Source: Blumeriella jaapii | Lineage: Eukaryota; Ascomycota; Leotiomycetes; Helotiales; Drepanopezizaceae | NCBI GenBank assembly: GCA_009599575.1 | Contig: VWND01000003.1 | Span: forward strand, 1,688,001-1,752,000 | Direction of reading: 5' to 3' | DNA: 64,000 nucleotides | Shown here: positions 34,257-47,329 of the stretch, piece by piece | Layout: each line of letters starts with the position of its first letter | How positions within the stretch are numbered: position 1 is the stretch's first letter | Notes under the pieces: generated by a model | The model's input: only the letters and a program-made list of their open reading frames with translations | Database searches by the model: none | What the model was told of the DNA's origin: nothing | Made by a program: the position numbers and the translations under genes

Positions 34257-36170
34257 GGTGGTGAAGGCGTTTGCTCAGGTCGTGTGGCGTACACGGGTCG
34301 CGGCAGGATGGGGTGTCGGCCTTGTCGGATGGGGTGGGCGCCGTCTCGCGGTCGTGATGTGGTTTTCGCACCGTCCCCGAAGGCCCTGTTCTCTTCGTCG
34401 GTCTCGAGTCGTGCGAGTTCGTGGGGGGGGGGGGGGGGGGGGGGGGAACTGGAAGGTGAAGTATTCGCTCGCTCTCTCTGACTTCTCTGAACTCTCTGCC
34501 GCTGGCAGATGCATACGGATGACTAAGTCGTCGCTCGCCGTAGCCACAGGGCACGCCACGCTGCAGGAGCGGATGGCGCGCTTGGCAGCGCGTTCGCGAG
34601 GAGAGGGCGGGGGGATCCGTTTGCATGGGATGCACTTAAAGTGTGAAAGCTTGCCGTGACGGCGGGATCCAGGCAGATCATCGGCTTAAGGTTTGGGCGG
34701 GTGCCGATCGGTCGGTTTGACACACTTGATAGATCGTGGTACAGTACAGTACGGTACTGTAGTTATGAGTGTCCGTCGTCGTGCTGTCGGGGGGGGAGGG
34801 GGATGCTGGTGCTGGTGCTGGTGCTGGGGAGACCGTCCGGACCGCCGGGTCGCGAAGCGTCGCGGCGCGGATGGGGAGATACCGGGAGAGGGCGGGCATG
34901 TGGCGAGAACAGAGATGGCAGAAAAGTTGTCCAGACCGAAGCTTGATGATCGAGGGCGGGCGAAGAGATATCGGTCCCCGAAAATGGCCCGTGCACCATC
35001 GATACACCACGTCGCGACCGACAGTGCCGTGCCGTGCGGCACATACTGTGTACATGTACCGTACAGAACATACCGTACCGTTCCGGAAAAGACTGTAGGA
35101 TATGTAGAAGCGGATGTGTGGAGATCGAGTGCGAGAATCCGGCGCGATGTGTGGATTGGGATTAGCGCCGCAGGACACGAGAGCGGAGGGGGCGGAGGGG
35201 CGGAGGGGCGGAGGGGCGGAGGGGGCGGAGGGGGGTAACGAAGATCGCCCACAGGCAGCAGAGAGAGGGCACGGGAGAGGAGACACCCGCCGCGTGCACC
35301 ATGAGCCCAACATCGTGCCCCGCGCCTTACCCCATCCGATCTAGCGCCCACTCTCCCATACCCCCCGACCTCGTCCAGTCCCGTCCAGTCACCCCTCCAT
35401 CCACAAGCCCGTGGATCAGCAAAAAGGGCTCCACCACAGGCCCGGCGGGCGACATTCTGCAAGCGTGCCGTCCGGTCTGTACCTCACCTTTCTTCTCTCT
35501 CCCTGCATTCGCATTCATTCGCATTCACCTTCAGCTTCAGCTTCACCTTGAGCTTCACCTTCACCTCCGCCGTCACGACCTCCGCCGCGACCCTGCCATT
35601 GGTGCTTGTCGGGCCCTCGATCGTGTGCTGCCGCCGTCCTGGATGACGCCCGCCGACCGACACACGTCTCGGTCGCTGATGCTCGCTCGAAGTTGAATCA
35701 TCCGAATCGCTGCCTCCCCTCACCCACGTCCCTGCGGCGTCGGGCTTCATTCACGCTGCCATTGCGAGTGCGAAGTGACAGAAGCTGCTGCCTGCGCTGC
35801 CTGCGCGGCCTCGGAGGAAGCTACAATACGGTGCGGTCTCTGCCACTGTTCCAGCACCAGCAGCACCACAACCACGACCAGCACCAGCACGACCACGACC
35901 ACGACCACCACGACTACCACGACCGATGCACCGCTCCTTTCTTGCCTGTTGAGCTCTCCCAGCTGCTCGGAACACCAGCACGACCACGAGCACGACTACC
36001 ACCACGACCACCTCCTCCTCCACCCTGCCCTTCGCTTTCCAACCCACCAACCACTCGGCCTCGCCCTCGCCCTCGCCCTCGCCCTCGCCCCCCCCCTCCC
36101 CCCTTCCCCCCCTCCTCCTCCTCCTCCCTCCTCCCTCCTCTCTCCTCTCTCCCCCGGCCGGTCCTGCCCA
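34257..36170. promoter_or_regulatory. Divergent intergenic region between POP3 and the ubiquitin protease gene
   Basis: No gene is supported. It holds a G-run of about 21 (34425-34446), two TACTG/CAGTA-type clusters (about 34739-34762 and 35039-35085), GGGGCGGA tandem units (about 35186-35236), CTTCAGCTTCA-type steps (about 35515-35570) and an ACCACGACC-rich tract (about 35865-35935). The last 120 bases are almost purely pyrimidine. The protease frame stays open upstream to 35775, but that part encodes Thr, His and Pro runs and is read here as leader. Confidence 0.5.
35186..35236 (+). repeat. GGGGCGGA tandem repeat
   Basis: Five to six units of GGGGCGGA, some with an extra G, occur in the POP3/protease intergenic region. 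Closely spaced G-tracts on the plus strand could form a G-quadruplex. Confidence 0.8.
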
Positions 36171-39100
36171 ATGGAAGAATCTTCAAGCAGCCGTGCGACG
36201 TCCACCGAGCCGTGCTCCGCTCCAGGTCGCCCCAACCCCTTCTTCGACGACACCGCGGCGCAGTCCGCTCGCAAACGCCCCAGACTCGCGCGCGGCCGAT
36301 CGAGAAGCAGATCCGTCGACACGGCGCGAGGAGACGAGACGCGTCCACACCCGATGTCTGCCCTCCCACACACCTCCGACCCGGCGGCGCCCGCGGCCGT
36401 CCGGCCTGCCACGCCCACGCGCACCCCCCCCGAGCGGCCCGCGGAGCCAGCCTCGAGCCGGGTCACCATCAACCTCCGGACCAACCGCCGGCCGGGCGCG
36501 GGGTCCTCCTCGCCGCCCTCGCCGCCCTCGCCCCGCTCGCCGCCCTCGCCCACGAGCCCCGCGACCATGACCCACGACCGCGAACACGAGGGGGCGAGGG
36601 CCAGCGTCGAGTCGGAGAGCGATGGCTTGTCGACGGTCCCGGCCATCGAAACCCCCTCCTCGTCCGCCTCGCGCATGGAGAGCCCCCAGATCGAGGCCCT
36701 GCCCTTGACCGACCACGAGGAGGACTACTTTCAGGCCACGCCCGGCACCGCCGCCCGGGATCCCATCTCGACCTTTCCCTACAAGGATGACCACGAGTCG
36801 GCGCTGGTCGCCTTGGAGCGCATCTCGAACTACTTCCAGTTCCGTAAGTGCCCCTCCCCCACGCGCCTTGGCGGTCCCTCTACTGATCGGCGCAGAGGAG
36901 GTGGAGGATCCGGATTGCTTCCTCAAGATGAGCGCCTGGATACGGGACTATCTGTCCACCCACGACGGGGACCTGGACCGTTTCGCGGCCTCCTTCGACC
37001 AGAACCGCGAATTCTGGAAGATGTTCCCCAAGCTGATCTGGGCCTTGAGCAATCGCAGGTACGCACGCGGGGCCCGGTCCCGCGCGAACCCTCGACTAAC
37101 GTGTGCTAGTCGCTTCTTCGGTCAGTTCCTGAATGAGCATGCCGCTGGCCGTCGCGCCGTGTCCCGGATGTTCGTGGCCTACGCGAGCATCGCCGGGCGG
37201 TTCGTGGCCATGGACGTCCACCGACTCTCGGCCCACGACCCGGCGGGCAGCGCACATGGACCCGACCTGGGGAGTCCCGACCTCCTGCTCGCCTATGCGC
37301 ATTTGATCTCCCCCGAGGCGTCGGCACCGCACATCGGGGCCAATCTCAAGCGACACTACCGGTGGGCGTGGGACGAGGACCTGGCCGCCATGACGGACGC
37401 CTTCGTGGCCCACGGAGGGACCATTCCCCACGTCACCGAGCTGGTCGAGGGCCAGTTGAGGGGGATCTCCCGCAATCCCAAATCCATCGATCACCTCGCG
37501 AGCGCCTCCCACGCCGTGTCCAGAGCGGTGACGGGCGTGGTGCCGAGGTTCCGCAACGGGGAGGCACGCCATTCCGACGAACACGATCGGTTGGTGCGCG
37601 AGGGCTACCGCTTCTTCCACGTCATGTCTCGCGGACTCCTCCTCATCATCGAGAAGCACATCCCTTGCTTCTCCGTCCACAGCGCCGTCTCGCACATGAC
37701 GTGCCTCTCGAGTCTGTTCCAGTACGCGCTCCAGTACGAAATCGGGCCCGTCCGCGAACTGCTCGAGCGGCGTCGGCGCGAACATGCCGCGATCATGCGG
37801 AAGGACTTCCCCCAGATCCTCTCCCGCGAATGGAAATTCCAGATCCTGCACAAGCTCATCACCTCATCGCAGATGCAATTGCGGGTCACGGGCGTGTCCA
37901 GCATGCAGAGTGAGCTCTTGAGTCTGTATGACAAGTACAAGCCCGACAACCACGGCCCGATCCCCCCCATCCTCTTGTTCTTTGCGAACTGGATCATCGA
38001 CAGCCACATTCTCGATTACCTCGTCGGCGTCGGGTCGCACCCGGAGCTCATCGGCGACAGCTACAACATCCTGGGCTTTCTCATTGCCACGAAGACCTAC
38101 ACCTCGCAGCTGACCGACAAGACCTGGCAAACGGTCACGGAGAGCCAGGATCCCCGGGTGGTGGAGGCCATCGTGGTGGTGCTGCGCAAGATTCTGAGCC
38201 TGCTCGAATACGCCGAACTTCTCTACCTGTGCGAAAAGCTTGGCGACATCCCGGTGGAATCCTTCTCCCCCGTCATGCGCGATTACTGCCAATCTCTGTG
38301 CGCCTTGCTGATTGAAAAGGCCAACCAAGACCGCGTGCCGCAACTGGATGCGCAACCGTACGAGCTGTGTGTCCGGCTGATCCGCGAGTCCTCGGTGCTC
38401 ACCGTCGCAGCTACGGCTGCCTACCCGAACATCCTGACCTTCGCCACCGAGAGGTTGCGCGACCTCCTCGGTCGTGGCCCTCCGGACGCCGCTCGCGACA
38501 GCATCTATCGCACGTGCATCACCGACATCGCGTCGAACAGCAGGACGGCGCCCGGAAGCATCGTGGTCATCGGCACGTTGCTCCACAAGCATCCGGCCGA
38601 TCTGCCCAAGATGACGGCCGAGTACGCGCTGACCCAGCTTCTGGTCGAGGATCTCGAGCGGGCGACGGAGAGCGAGCGCCGCCAATCGGCCACCCGGCCG
38701 TCCGACGATGATGCGGTGAGTGTGGTGCGACGTGAGATCATCCAACTCATCATCCAACACGAACCAGCCACCCTCTCTCCGGACCTGGGCGCGCGTTTGT
38801 GGGAGGTCCTCGTGGGTCGCAAATCGATCGTGTCCGAGGAGCGGAGCATGTCGTGGCAGCTTCTCAACACGGTCGCCAAGTCTCAGGGTCGCAACAATGT
38901 CTTCATTGCGTCCTGCTTCCAGGACTTCATGCCAGGTCTGCCTCCCGATTGTTTTACCACCGGATCCCTGGATTTCGTGCGGGTCGCCATCACCTTGTGG
39001 TTTGACGAGGTGAGAGAAGACTTTGTCGCGGAAAAGAGAGCGTTCGACTCGCCCGCCCTCGATCAACTCTGGCGCTTGATCTTGACGGCACCCCCGAGCA

Positions 39101-42100
39101 CCATCGACGCCCCGGCGATCAACGTCCTGGTTGATACCTTTGTCAACAGCGCCCTGATCTGCAAGATCCCTCGGCCCATGGCCCGAACGATCCACCTGGC
39201 ATTGGTCGACCGCTGCTTGAAGCAGCTGCAGGGGGCGGCCTCCACGCTGCAGCGGTTCGGCACCGGGGCGTCCGTGGAACCGAGCGAACGCATGGCCATC
39301 GTTGCTTCGGAGGAGGAGTTGCAGAAGCAGGAGTTGATCTTCGCGCGGTCCCTCGCGGTGCTGCGCGAGTTTCTGAGAGCCTACCCGACCAAACCACAAT
39401 TTGCCCCTCCAAGATCGCGACTCTCCATCACCACGGCCCCGACGGCCGTGGAAGGCGAGCCCGTGACAGTCAAGTACCAAGTCTTCGACGGTCCCAAAGC
39501 GATGGAAATTACCAGCATCACGCTCGGCAAGCAGAACACCGCGGCGACTTTGTTTGCGGGTCTCGAGAGGGCGACGGGTTTCAAGAATTACCAAGTCTAT
39601 CATGGAGGGAAGGCCGTCGATCCCGAGGAGATTGACGTGTGCAAGAAGTTGGAAGACCTGAACTTTACCGGGCTCCTCTTGGTTCGCAAGCGTGACGACG
39701 CCGACGGATTCCCCGATTCCCCCAACGGCAACAAAATGGCCTTGGAGCTGGAGATCGCAAAGCACTTCGATGACCTGTGGAGCTATCTCAGCATGAACGA
39801 GAAGGTGGCGCAAGAGGTATGTTGCAGGTGCGAGAACTCGCACCCATGCTGACAATCGAATGCAGATCTACTATTTCCTGATCAAATTCGACGTGTATGA
39901 CCGACTGCTTCGGGACTTCGAGTCGGACATGCCTCATTCCGAAATCTTTCCGGTCGGGCAGCCATTCAAGTCGCTCTACGCGGTCCATTCGTTGAAGCAA
40001 TACATCGCCAGCAAATCCCAGACGGTAAGCTCCATCGTCTCTGGCAAAACGGGTGATTGATTGACCTTTGTAGGGCGTCGTCAACGAGGCTACGCTGTCG
40101 AGAGCCGTTGCTTTACTCGTGAGAGCCATTTCCGACCCCAACATTCTGAGCCAGTGTGGTACTGCTGAGTTGAGGGACGTGCTTGCTCTGCATATGCTGG
40201 AATGCTTATTGCAGTTTCTCAGAGGTAATCTCCTCATCCTCATCAGGTGAAGCTGCTAAATCGCCACAGAACCCATACTCCCCACAACCGCCACCCCCTA
40301 TCTTAACCAGGCCCTCCTAGACCCTCTCCTAGATCTGTTGTACACCTCCAAGAATGAGCGCGTATCGCAGACTTCGTTCCAGTTGACGATCCGCGCGTTC
40401 GAAACCCTGCTGGAGGCATCGATCCATAGTGTCGCGTTCTGGAACCTTTTCCTGTCACATCTCCGCGAGAGCACGCTGCTGCAAGACCTCATTCTCGACG
40501 ATGCCAATATGATGGTTCGAAAGAACTCCATGAAGCTTGTCGTTAACAAGTGCACCTTTATCCCAAGGCTAGTAGTCCTGCTATCTCTGTGTCGTGTAGG
40601 TCCATCTTACTGACTGACTTTAGCCTTGCCCAAGTTTCAACGACCCAATTTGTTGTTGCGTTTTGGCCTATGGTATCCCGGCTCATTCCAAGCGCTTGCT
40701 TGAGGCCATTGCAGTGTGAAGAGACGTTTACCCTGACTCTCACACTGTTCAAACGCTTCGCCGATGTTGCCATTTGTGATCTTAACCTCGAGGACCTGGT
40801 CAAGCAATGGGGCGATCTACTGCTGTCTCATCAATGTGTGGAGGTACCCACTCCCATCCTCGTGGCGCGACCAATGCTAACCATGTCCAGCGCATCGGAC
40901 ATTTAGAGAGCGTGGATCCGGTAGCACAAGGACTCACCACCATGGTCTTTTATGCGACCTCGTTTACCAAGGCTTCCCAGAGAACCCTGTCCTGCAGGTA
41001 AGGCTCTGATCTCGGTGGTCCTGGAAAGTCGCTAATACCCACAGTGCGCTTGGTGTTCGGCTGTTCCGTCAGCATCTGTTCCCAAAGTTGTCCACCTCGG
41101 AGCCTGGTGCGACTCTCGAAGCCAGAATCCCTTTGCTCAATCCGACCACCCGACGTACCTTGGCCGATACTGTGTACTTTCTGATCAAGGATGACACATC
41201 GCAGTATGGGACTCTGTTGAGGGATCTCAAACACATAGTTCCTCATTTTCGTTCTGGATCTGGGGATAGTGAGTCCCTTCTTCATTCTGCTAACGAGGGA
41301 GTTGCTCACCTGTGGATAGCCCCGTACCAGTTCGATTTGGCATCTACCTTTGAGAGAAGTCGATCCATCAGATCACAAACCGGATACGTTGGCTTGAGGA
41401 ACCTCTCCAACACTTGCTATCTCAATTCGCTGTTCACTCAGCTGTTTATGAACATCCCATTCCGGAAGTTCATGCTCCAATCTCACGTTGCCGACGCTGG
41501 CGCTTCTCAGAGGCTTCTTTCAGAGACGCAGCAACTGTTTAGCTGGATGCAAAACAGCTATCGACGATTCGTTGACCCTGCCAACCTTGCGCTATCGATC
41601 CGCACATACGACGAGACGTCAATCGATATCCACGTCCAAATGGATGTCGACGAGTTTACAATCTACTCTTCGATCGCTGGGAAAGCCAGATCTTGGCACC
41701 CGATGACAAGCGGGAGTTCAAGGGTTTCTACGGCGGCCAGTTGGTCCAACAAGTCAAGTCCAAAGAATGCGAACACATCTCAGAGCGTCTGGAATCCTTT
41801 TCCGCGATACAGTGCGACATCAAGGGCAAGAGCAACCTCAAGGAAAGTCTCGAGGCCTACGTCGAGGGTGAGGTCATGGAGGGTGACAACAAGTACAAAT
41901 GTTCGACGTGCGATCGGCATGTCAATGCTGTCAAGAGGGCCTGCCTCAAAGACATTCCCGACAGTCTGATCTTCCACCTGAAGAGATTTGATTACAATCT
42001 CCGCACTCAGCTTCGAAGCAAGATCAACGACCATTTCTCTTTCCCGAAGAAGATTGACATGACACCCTACAAGGTCGACTACCTGATCAACGGCTCGGAC

Positions 42101-44295
42101 GAACTCATCACCGAGGATGTTTTTGAGCTTGTTGGCGTCTTGGTGCATTCTGGAACAGCAGAATCGGGCCACTACTACTCGTTCATCCGAGAGAGACCGT
42201 CTACAAGTGATTGCGAGAACTGGGTGGAGTTCAACGACGAGTCTGTGAGCCCTTGGGATCCGAATCGGATGGAGGCGGCCTGCTTCGGTGGCCCGGATCG
42301 TTCGTTACAGCCCGATAACAACAACAACTACTTCGACAAGTCGTACAGCGCGTACATGCTGTTTTACCAACGTTCGTCAGTCCTTGCTGCGCAAAAGGAG
42401 GCCATGCTGGAGCAAGGCATCCGCAACCCTTTTCGACTGGCCGTCCCCCGCCGTTTCTCCAATGACATCGAGACGGACAACGAGCTCACGATGCGAAAAT
42501 ACTGTCTGTACGATCCATCGCATGCGGATTTCGTGATGAAAATGCTCTCCAATCTCAAAAACGTCAATGGCGGCTCTTGCCCCAACGAGCACACGCTTGA
42601 AAACGAAGCGCTCAACATGGCACTTCATCATTTGGATCAGGTTTTTGCTCGGGCAAAGGAGACCCCCGATTTCGTGAGATTCATGCTTCTCGTTCGGCAA
42701 ATGTGCAACAGCTGTGCAGAGTGCAGTCGAGATTACCTGGAGTTTTACGTCAACCACCCAGAGTCTCTGAAGCATTTGCTGCTGCGAAACCCAGACAACT
42801 CCATCCGCCACGAGATTGCGCTCTCCATCATCAATGCCTTGGAAAAGGTCAAAGCTGAAGCATCCTATGCATACGGATTCGGTGATGACGATGATAGTAC
42901 CGATGGACAGGAACCTAACGAGCCACGCTTGATTCAGGGCATTGTGGCTGGCCTTGCCAGCCTGTGGGATGTTTTCCAGAACAACATTCGTGCGTGGCCG
43001 GAGTATTTCGGGATCCTGGCAAGTATCGCGCAGATGGGAAAGACTGAAGCTACCTTGTTACTTGATCATGGGTTTCTCAAGAAGACCATCGACGTGGTCT
43101 GCGCAGATCCCATGCTTACGCCCTCCCCACAGTATCAGAGATTGCTCAGCATCTTGGCCAAACGCATGCCCACTCGCCCGGTCTCGTACGTGGATGTCAT
43201 CAACCTCTTGTACAGACTGTTGATTACGTGCGACCCATCACTGGAGGCTGTAGACGACGATGCTCAACGTCTTGACCTCAGCTTCCCTGATCGGCCGGTA
43301 CCTCTGACAAGGGGTGAGGTCAACTTGCTCACAACCCACTGGGTCCGAAACCACGTTCACATCTTGCTAGAGAAGCTCCTCCTACTTGGTCAAAACGATG
43401 AGGCTGTGAAGGAGATCTTGATTCGACTGCTAGAATGGCCCGAATCACTGGATCATGAGATTCTTCAGTGCATCCTCGCAGGGCTAAGAAAAGTCACGAC
43501 GGCGCCGTTCTGCGCGCCCTTCATTCGAGCTGCTGCTGTGTACTGCGAACGATCGCGAAATCACGACGCGGTAATCACTCTGGTATCCAAAGTCACGAAG
43601 CTTGCTGCTGCTCTCGATGGCGACAACGATGCAGCTCTGCAATTCTTCAAAGACGTGTTTGACCCAGCAGTCGTCGACGCAAGCATGACGACTGACGAAT
43701 TCTTGAACTTTTACTTTGATCAGATGATGGTGTGGGGACCTTGCCTACTCACGGACATCAACGTCAATGTCAGAGCTGAAACCGAGGAATTTATCCAGCA
43801 TGCCTTGCTCCGTCACCGACCCGACCTCGGCTTTGACACGGACGATGAAGATGCTGAGAGAGCGAGGCTTTTCGTCGAGGCTGCGCAGAAGTTTGGGATT
43901 GCGTGCCTGAAATATTGCAAGGAGATCTACCTCCAGCAACGCCAGCAGGCTGTTCGCGCCGTTGTTGCCAACATCAAGCGTGTGATTGATGCTTGCAACC
44001 CATTTTTCAACTTTGGGAATCGGGACCTTATCACTCGCACCTTCTACGACTTGTCCGCTGGTAAGTCCACCTTCATCCTGCTAGGTTGTGAACGCCGCTC
44101 ACCGACTGCAGATGTCATCCAGCCTTTACGAAATTGCACCGTGGAAGAGGCTGATGAGGAGGCCTCTGGTAAGCACCTCATTCCTCTACTTTTACCATGC
44201 AGCTAACCGTTGAAGACTGGGATAATTCTGATGGCGATTACGACTCTGAGGCCGTCGATAGAATCGGGCCTCTTGACGAAGACATGCAGCTCTGA
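36171..44295 (+). CDS. Very large ubiquitin-specific protease (USP), one-base frameshift in catalytic domain
   Basis: Twelve exons: 36171-36843, 36896-37058, 37110-39816, 39866-40024, 40074-40224, 40270-40567, 40624-40843, 40891-40997, 41045-41268, 41320-44060, 44112-44168, 44216-44295. They sum to 7580 bases; restoring one lost base gives exactly 2526 residues. Residues 1-200 are disordered, 280-1040 helical-repeat-like, about 1055-1140 ubiquitin-like (EGEPVTVKYQVFDGPKAMEI). The USP core starts near 1589: Cys box YVGLRNLSNTCYLNSLFTQL with C1600, a CSTC zinc-type pair, and His box SGTAESGHYYSF with H about 1852, then WVEFNDESVSPW. It resembles the USP9X/USP34 class of giant deubiquitinases. 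In the MDVDEF box at about 41655 the frame shifts by one missing base; the frame beforehand stops at 41969 without it. Exon 6 ends with a GC donor. Confidence 0.9.
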
Positions 44296-45847
44296 TATCA
44301 CCTCATCTGGGTTCTTCACGACTTTACGGCATCTTGTGTTTTACCGCTTCGGCCTCGGCGTCGGAAGGCGAGCGACGGAGCACTCTAGGCATGTAACGCA
44401 TGGAATGTAAAAGGGGGTGGGAAAATCGATGGATCAGGAAGGCGTACATCGGCGTGCGGGCTTTGGGGTGTTGGCTTGCCCGACTTATCTTCTCTTCGAC
44501 TCTTTCGTGATCTGCCTACTCTCTGATCTGAGATTGGGGGGGGTGGTTTGTAGGCACACCATTTCGGCATGTTGGCCGCGGGGAATGGGCGCCTTACCTG
44601 CTGCATTTTGCATCTTGGTTTTCTAGACGGACCGGTGGGTGGGTGGGTGGGTGGGTGGGTGGATCACATGGGGGCGGCGTTCACGAGGACATGTCGACGT
44701 ACTGTACTGGTAATACTGACGAATGCGCCGCACAGCTTGCACGGTAGCTAGCTTGCATAATAGGCATTTCTGAACGAGATTTTTCTGCGAATAGCTCCCT
44801 GACGGTTTTGATGTCATGGCTGGGTCCTATCTAGGAACGTACAGTACCTGTGCGTATCCTTTGCGTCAGATGCGGACAACCATGCTGCACGAGGTGCGCG
44901 GATGTCATGGTTGCTAGCCGCCGACAGTGGGTTTGCTTAATTACACAAGCTTCACGCAGCCTCTTTTGACTTGGCCGCAGAAAAGGCAGAATATGTGTAT
45001 GAATGTTCCGGCAGGCTTGGAAAGGGGGGGGGAGGAGGGGGGGTCGAAAATAGATTCTCGGTAGATATTGCCACGGCGGTGTTTTGGATAATTCAGCTCC
45101 CGGGCCGTCTCCCGCGGGCCCGTCAGGTCTCGGCTCCGAACGTTGGGCCCCGTCTCGAGCACGCGAGGGTCTGTGTTTATCGTTGTTGATCCCGCCGGTT
45201 TGGTCGGCAACCTAGCCAGTCTTGCGTGCACGTCGTCGACGACGCCTGTGCCTGTGCCGTGGAAACTTACGCCGCCTGCGTTTGGAGGGCCCGAAATAGC
45301 ATCCGCCGTGAGCTGCCGGAGCACGGCTCGTCGCGAGGTCAGCGATAGGCGCAGCTCGGACGGAAAGGCGTCGTTTTCCGAACCCTCTCTCGACGTCGAG
45401 GCGGCCTTACTGTCCTGTCCTGTACTGTACTGTACTGTACTTAGCTTTCCCGAGCGCGTATGTGCTGCTGCTGGCGGCGCGATAGACTTCCAGCTGGGTC
45501 CGACAGCTTCTCCTCGTACTGGCAAAGCTACTGTACGGTACACGACGGCTGTCGTTCCGCGAGAAGTCTATTTCTCGTACCGGCGTCATCGGAGGCTGAG
45601 CATCGCGCGCTCTTCCCACTCACTGACTGACTTGACTGACTTCGTGCTCCATCGCATCGTCATCCGCCGAGCCTCTCTGCGTTTCTCCACGCCCAACGCG
45701 CGCCGGCTCGCCATCTATAAATGGTCCCTTCACTTACTTACTTCAAGTACGGACGCACACCGACTGCGACGGTGACGAGCGACCCATCCTCCTCCCCCAT
45801 CCCCTCCTCCTCCTCCTCCTCCTCATCGCTCTCCCCCAGCCCACACG
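44296..45847. other. Intergenic region upstream of the DUF7582-type gene
   Basis: It contains a GGTG tandem run (about 44634-44662), TACTG/CAGTA clusters (about 44698, 44835, 45421-45440 and 45530) and a TCC run (about 45805-45825). A TATAAA-type box lies at 45716-45721, about 130 bases before the next start codon. The long overlapping frames at 44941-45775 run through the simple repeats and are not credible genes. Confidence 0.5.
45716..45721 (+). promoter_or_regulatory. TATA-like box
   Basis: TATAAA lies about 130 bases upstream of the start codon at 45848, in a GC-rich setting where such a motif stands out. The distance allows a short leader. Confidence 0.4.
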
Positions 45848-47329
45848 ATGTCTCCCCCGCCCGTCACGAAAGACCGCATCTCTCCCCCCCTCGAAGCCGG
45901 GCCCTCCCTCCTCGACGCGCAGCAGCTGCACCCCCAGCTCGCCGCCGCACTCGAGTACGTCTCGGCCCGCCTCGCCCGGAAGGGCCTCCAGCTCTCGCTC
46001 GTCGTCGCCCGCAGAGACATCCAGATCCCGGCCTTCGCCTCGGGCTCTCCCCCGCCATCGCCGTCGTCGGCGCGCGCGCGCTTCGGCGGCTCCAAGAGCT
46101 CGCTGGCGTCGTGCGCGTCGGCGTCGACGGCCTCGCTGGCGTCGACGGCGTCGTCGTCGTGGTCGCGGGCCCCGCGGCGGCCCGCGACCGCGACGCCGCT
46201 GAACCCGTATGGTATTGCGCTGATGCACGCGTGCGCGCTGACGCCGAAGACGGCGAGGATCTTGAGCTGGACCGTTGCGAAGGCGGAGAAGAAGTTCGCG
46301 ATTGGGTAAATGGTCCCGTTCTCCTCCTTCCCCCCCCCTTCCCCATTTCACTCCTTCTGCCTTTTTCACTCCTTCTGAGATCGGTCGATCTATCTATCTA
46401 TGTCCATGTCCAAGGTTTCTCGCGCTCGCGTTTCTCTTTTGGTTCATGGATGTTCTGTGTGTGTTTGTTTGTGGAGGCTCTGTTTTCCACATGTCAAGAT
46501 CTGCGTTTTTCCTCGATGCCTCCTCTGTCTCGCGGCTTGTTTACACTTGTCTCGCTTAAGTAGTTCCGCGAGAAGAAAAAAACCCCCCAATCTCCATCTC
46601 CCCCGCAGAACAAAGCCAACGTGTGGGATCGGAAGCTGACCACGCCTCCAGATCCGGCTGGCTCTCCCCCACCTCGCTGGGCCCCTCCCCGGCCAGTCCC
46701 CTGACGGCCGAGCTCCTCCAGCGCACGCTCGCCCAGAACTCGCGCCTCTTCGCCGGCGCCGGCCTCACGCTCCTCGCCCTGGACCACGTCTACACCTTCA
46801 AGTGCGCGCTGCACGCCTACTCGCGCAGCCTCGCGCCAGCCGACCTCACCGCCGCCGTCGACGAGCTGCGCCGCCTGGTGCTCGCCCAGCACGGCCGCCG
46901 GCCCTCGGAGGGGAGCCTGATGCGCGCCTACGCGTGGCTGGGCGTGAGCCTCGCCGCGCTGGTCGATGTCAACGAGGGCTACAAGGTCGCGTACGGGGGG
47001 CCGGCGCGGAGCGGCGGGGTGGAGGTCGGGGCCGCCGAGCGGAGGGCCGCGCTGCCGCCGCCGCCGATCGATACGTCGTTGCGCGGCCGACGCGGACCTC
47101 GTCGTCGCCGCTGGGCAGCGTTGCGTTTGGCGAGAGCGCGAAGGGGAGGGAGGGCGCTTGGGATCAAGTGCTTGCCGGCGGGAGGGAGGACAGGGGCCCG
47201 CATCGGAGGGGCGCCGTGACGCCGAATGGGCTCGAGGACATCACGCCGGTGACGCGGGGGGAGTGGTGTTTTCTGATGGTCGGGGAGGGCTGGAGCGCGC
47301 CGAGGACGGCGCCGGTCGTGATGTGTTGA
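45848..47329 (+). CDS. DUF7582-type conserved fungal protein
   Basis: Exon 1 is 45848-46305; exon 2 starts at 46652 after a 346-base intron (GGTAAAT donor, CTCCAG acceptor). Exon 1 encodes the family-like head (HPQLAAALEYVSARLARKGL, VVARRDIQIPAF). Exon 2 continues with GWLSPTSLGPSPASPLTAEL and a conserved helical part (TFKCALHAYSRSLAPADLTA, SLMRAYAWLGVSLAALVDVN). The expected C-terminus ITPVTRGEWCFLMVGEGW lies in another frame, ending at 47329. Joining requires either a 44-base intron at about 47076-47119 (GTCGTTG to GGGCAG) or one missing base. Function unknown; no signal peptide. The domain name is recalled from general similarity to fungal proteins and is less certain than the gene itself. 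Confidence 0.75.

Noticed and set aside
37864..39855. 663-codon minus-strand open frame inside the ubiquitin protease gene
   Set aside because: It is the antisense shadow of exon 3, whose plus-strand product carries the family features and correct splice phases.
44941..45775. Overlapping frames of about 200 codons on both strands
   Set aside because: They run through TACTG repeats and simple sequence, have no motifs and precede a TATA-like box of the next gene.
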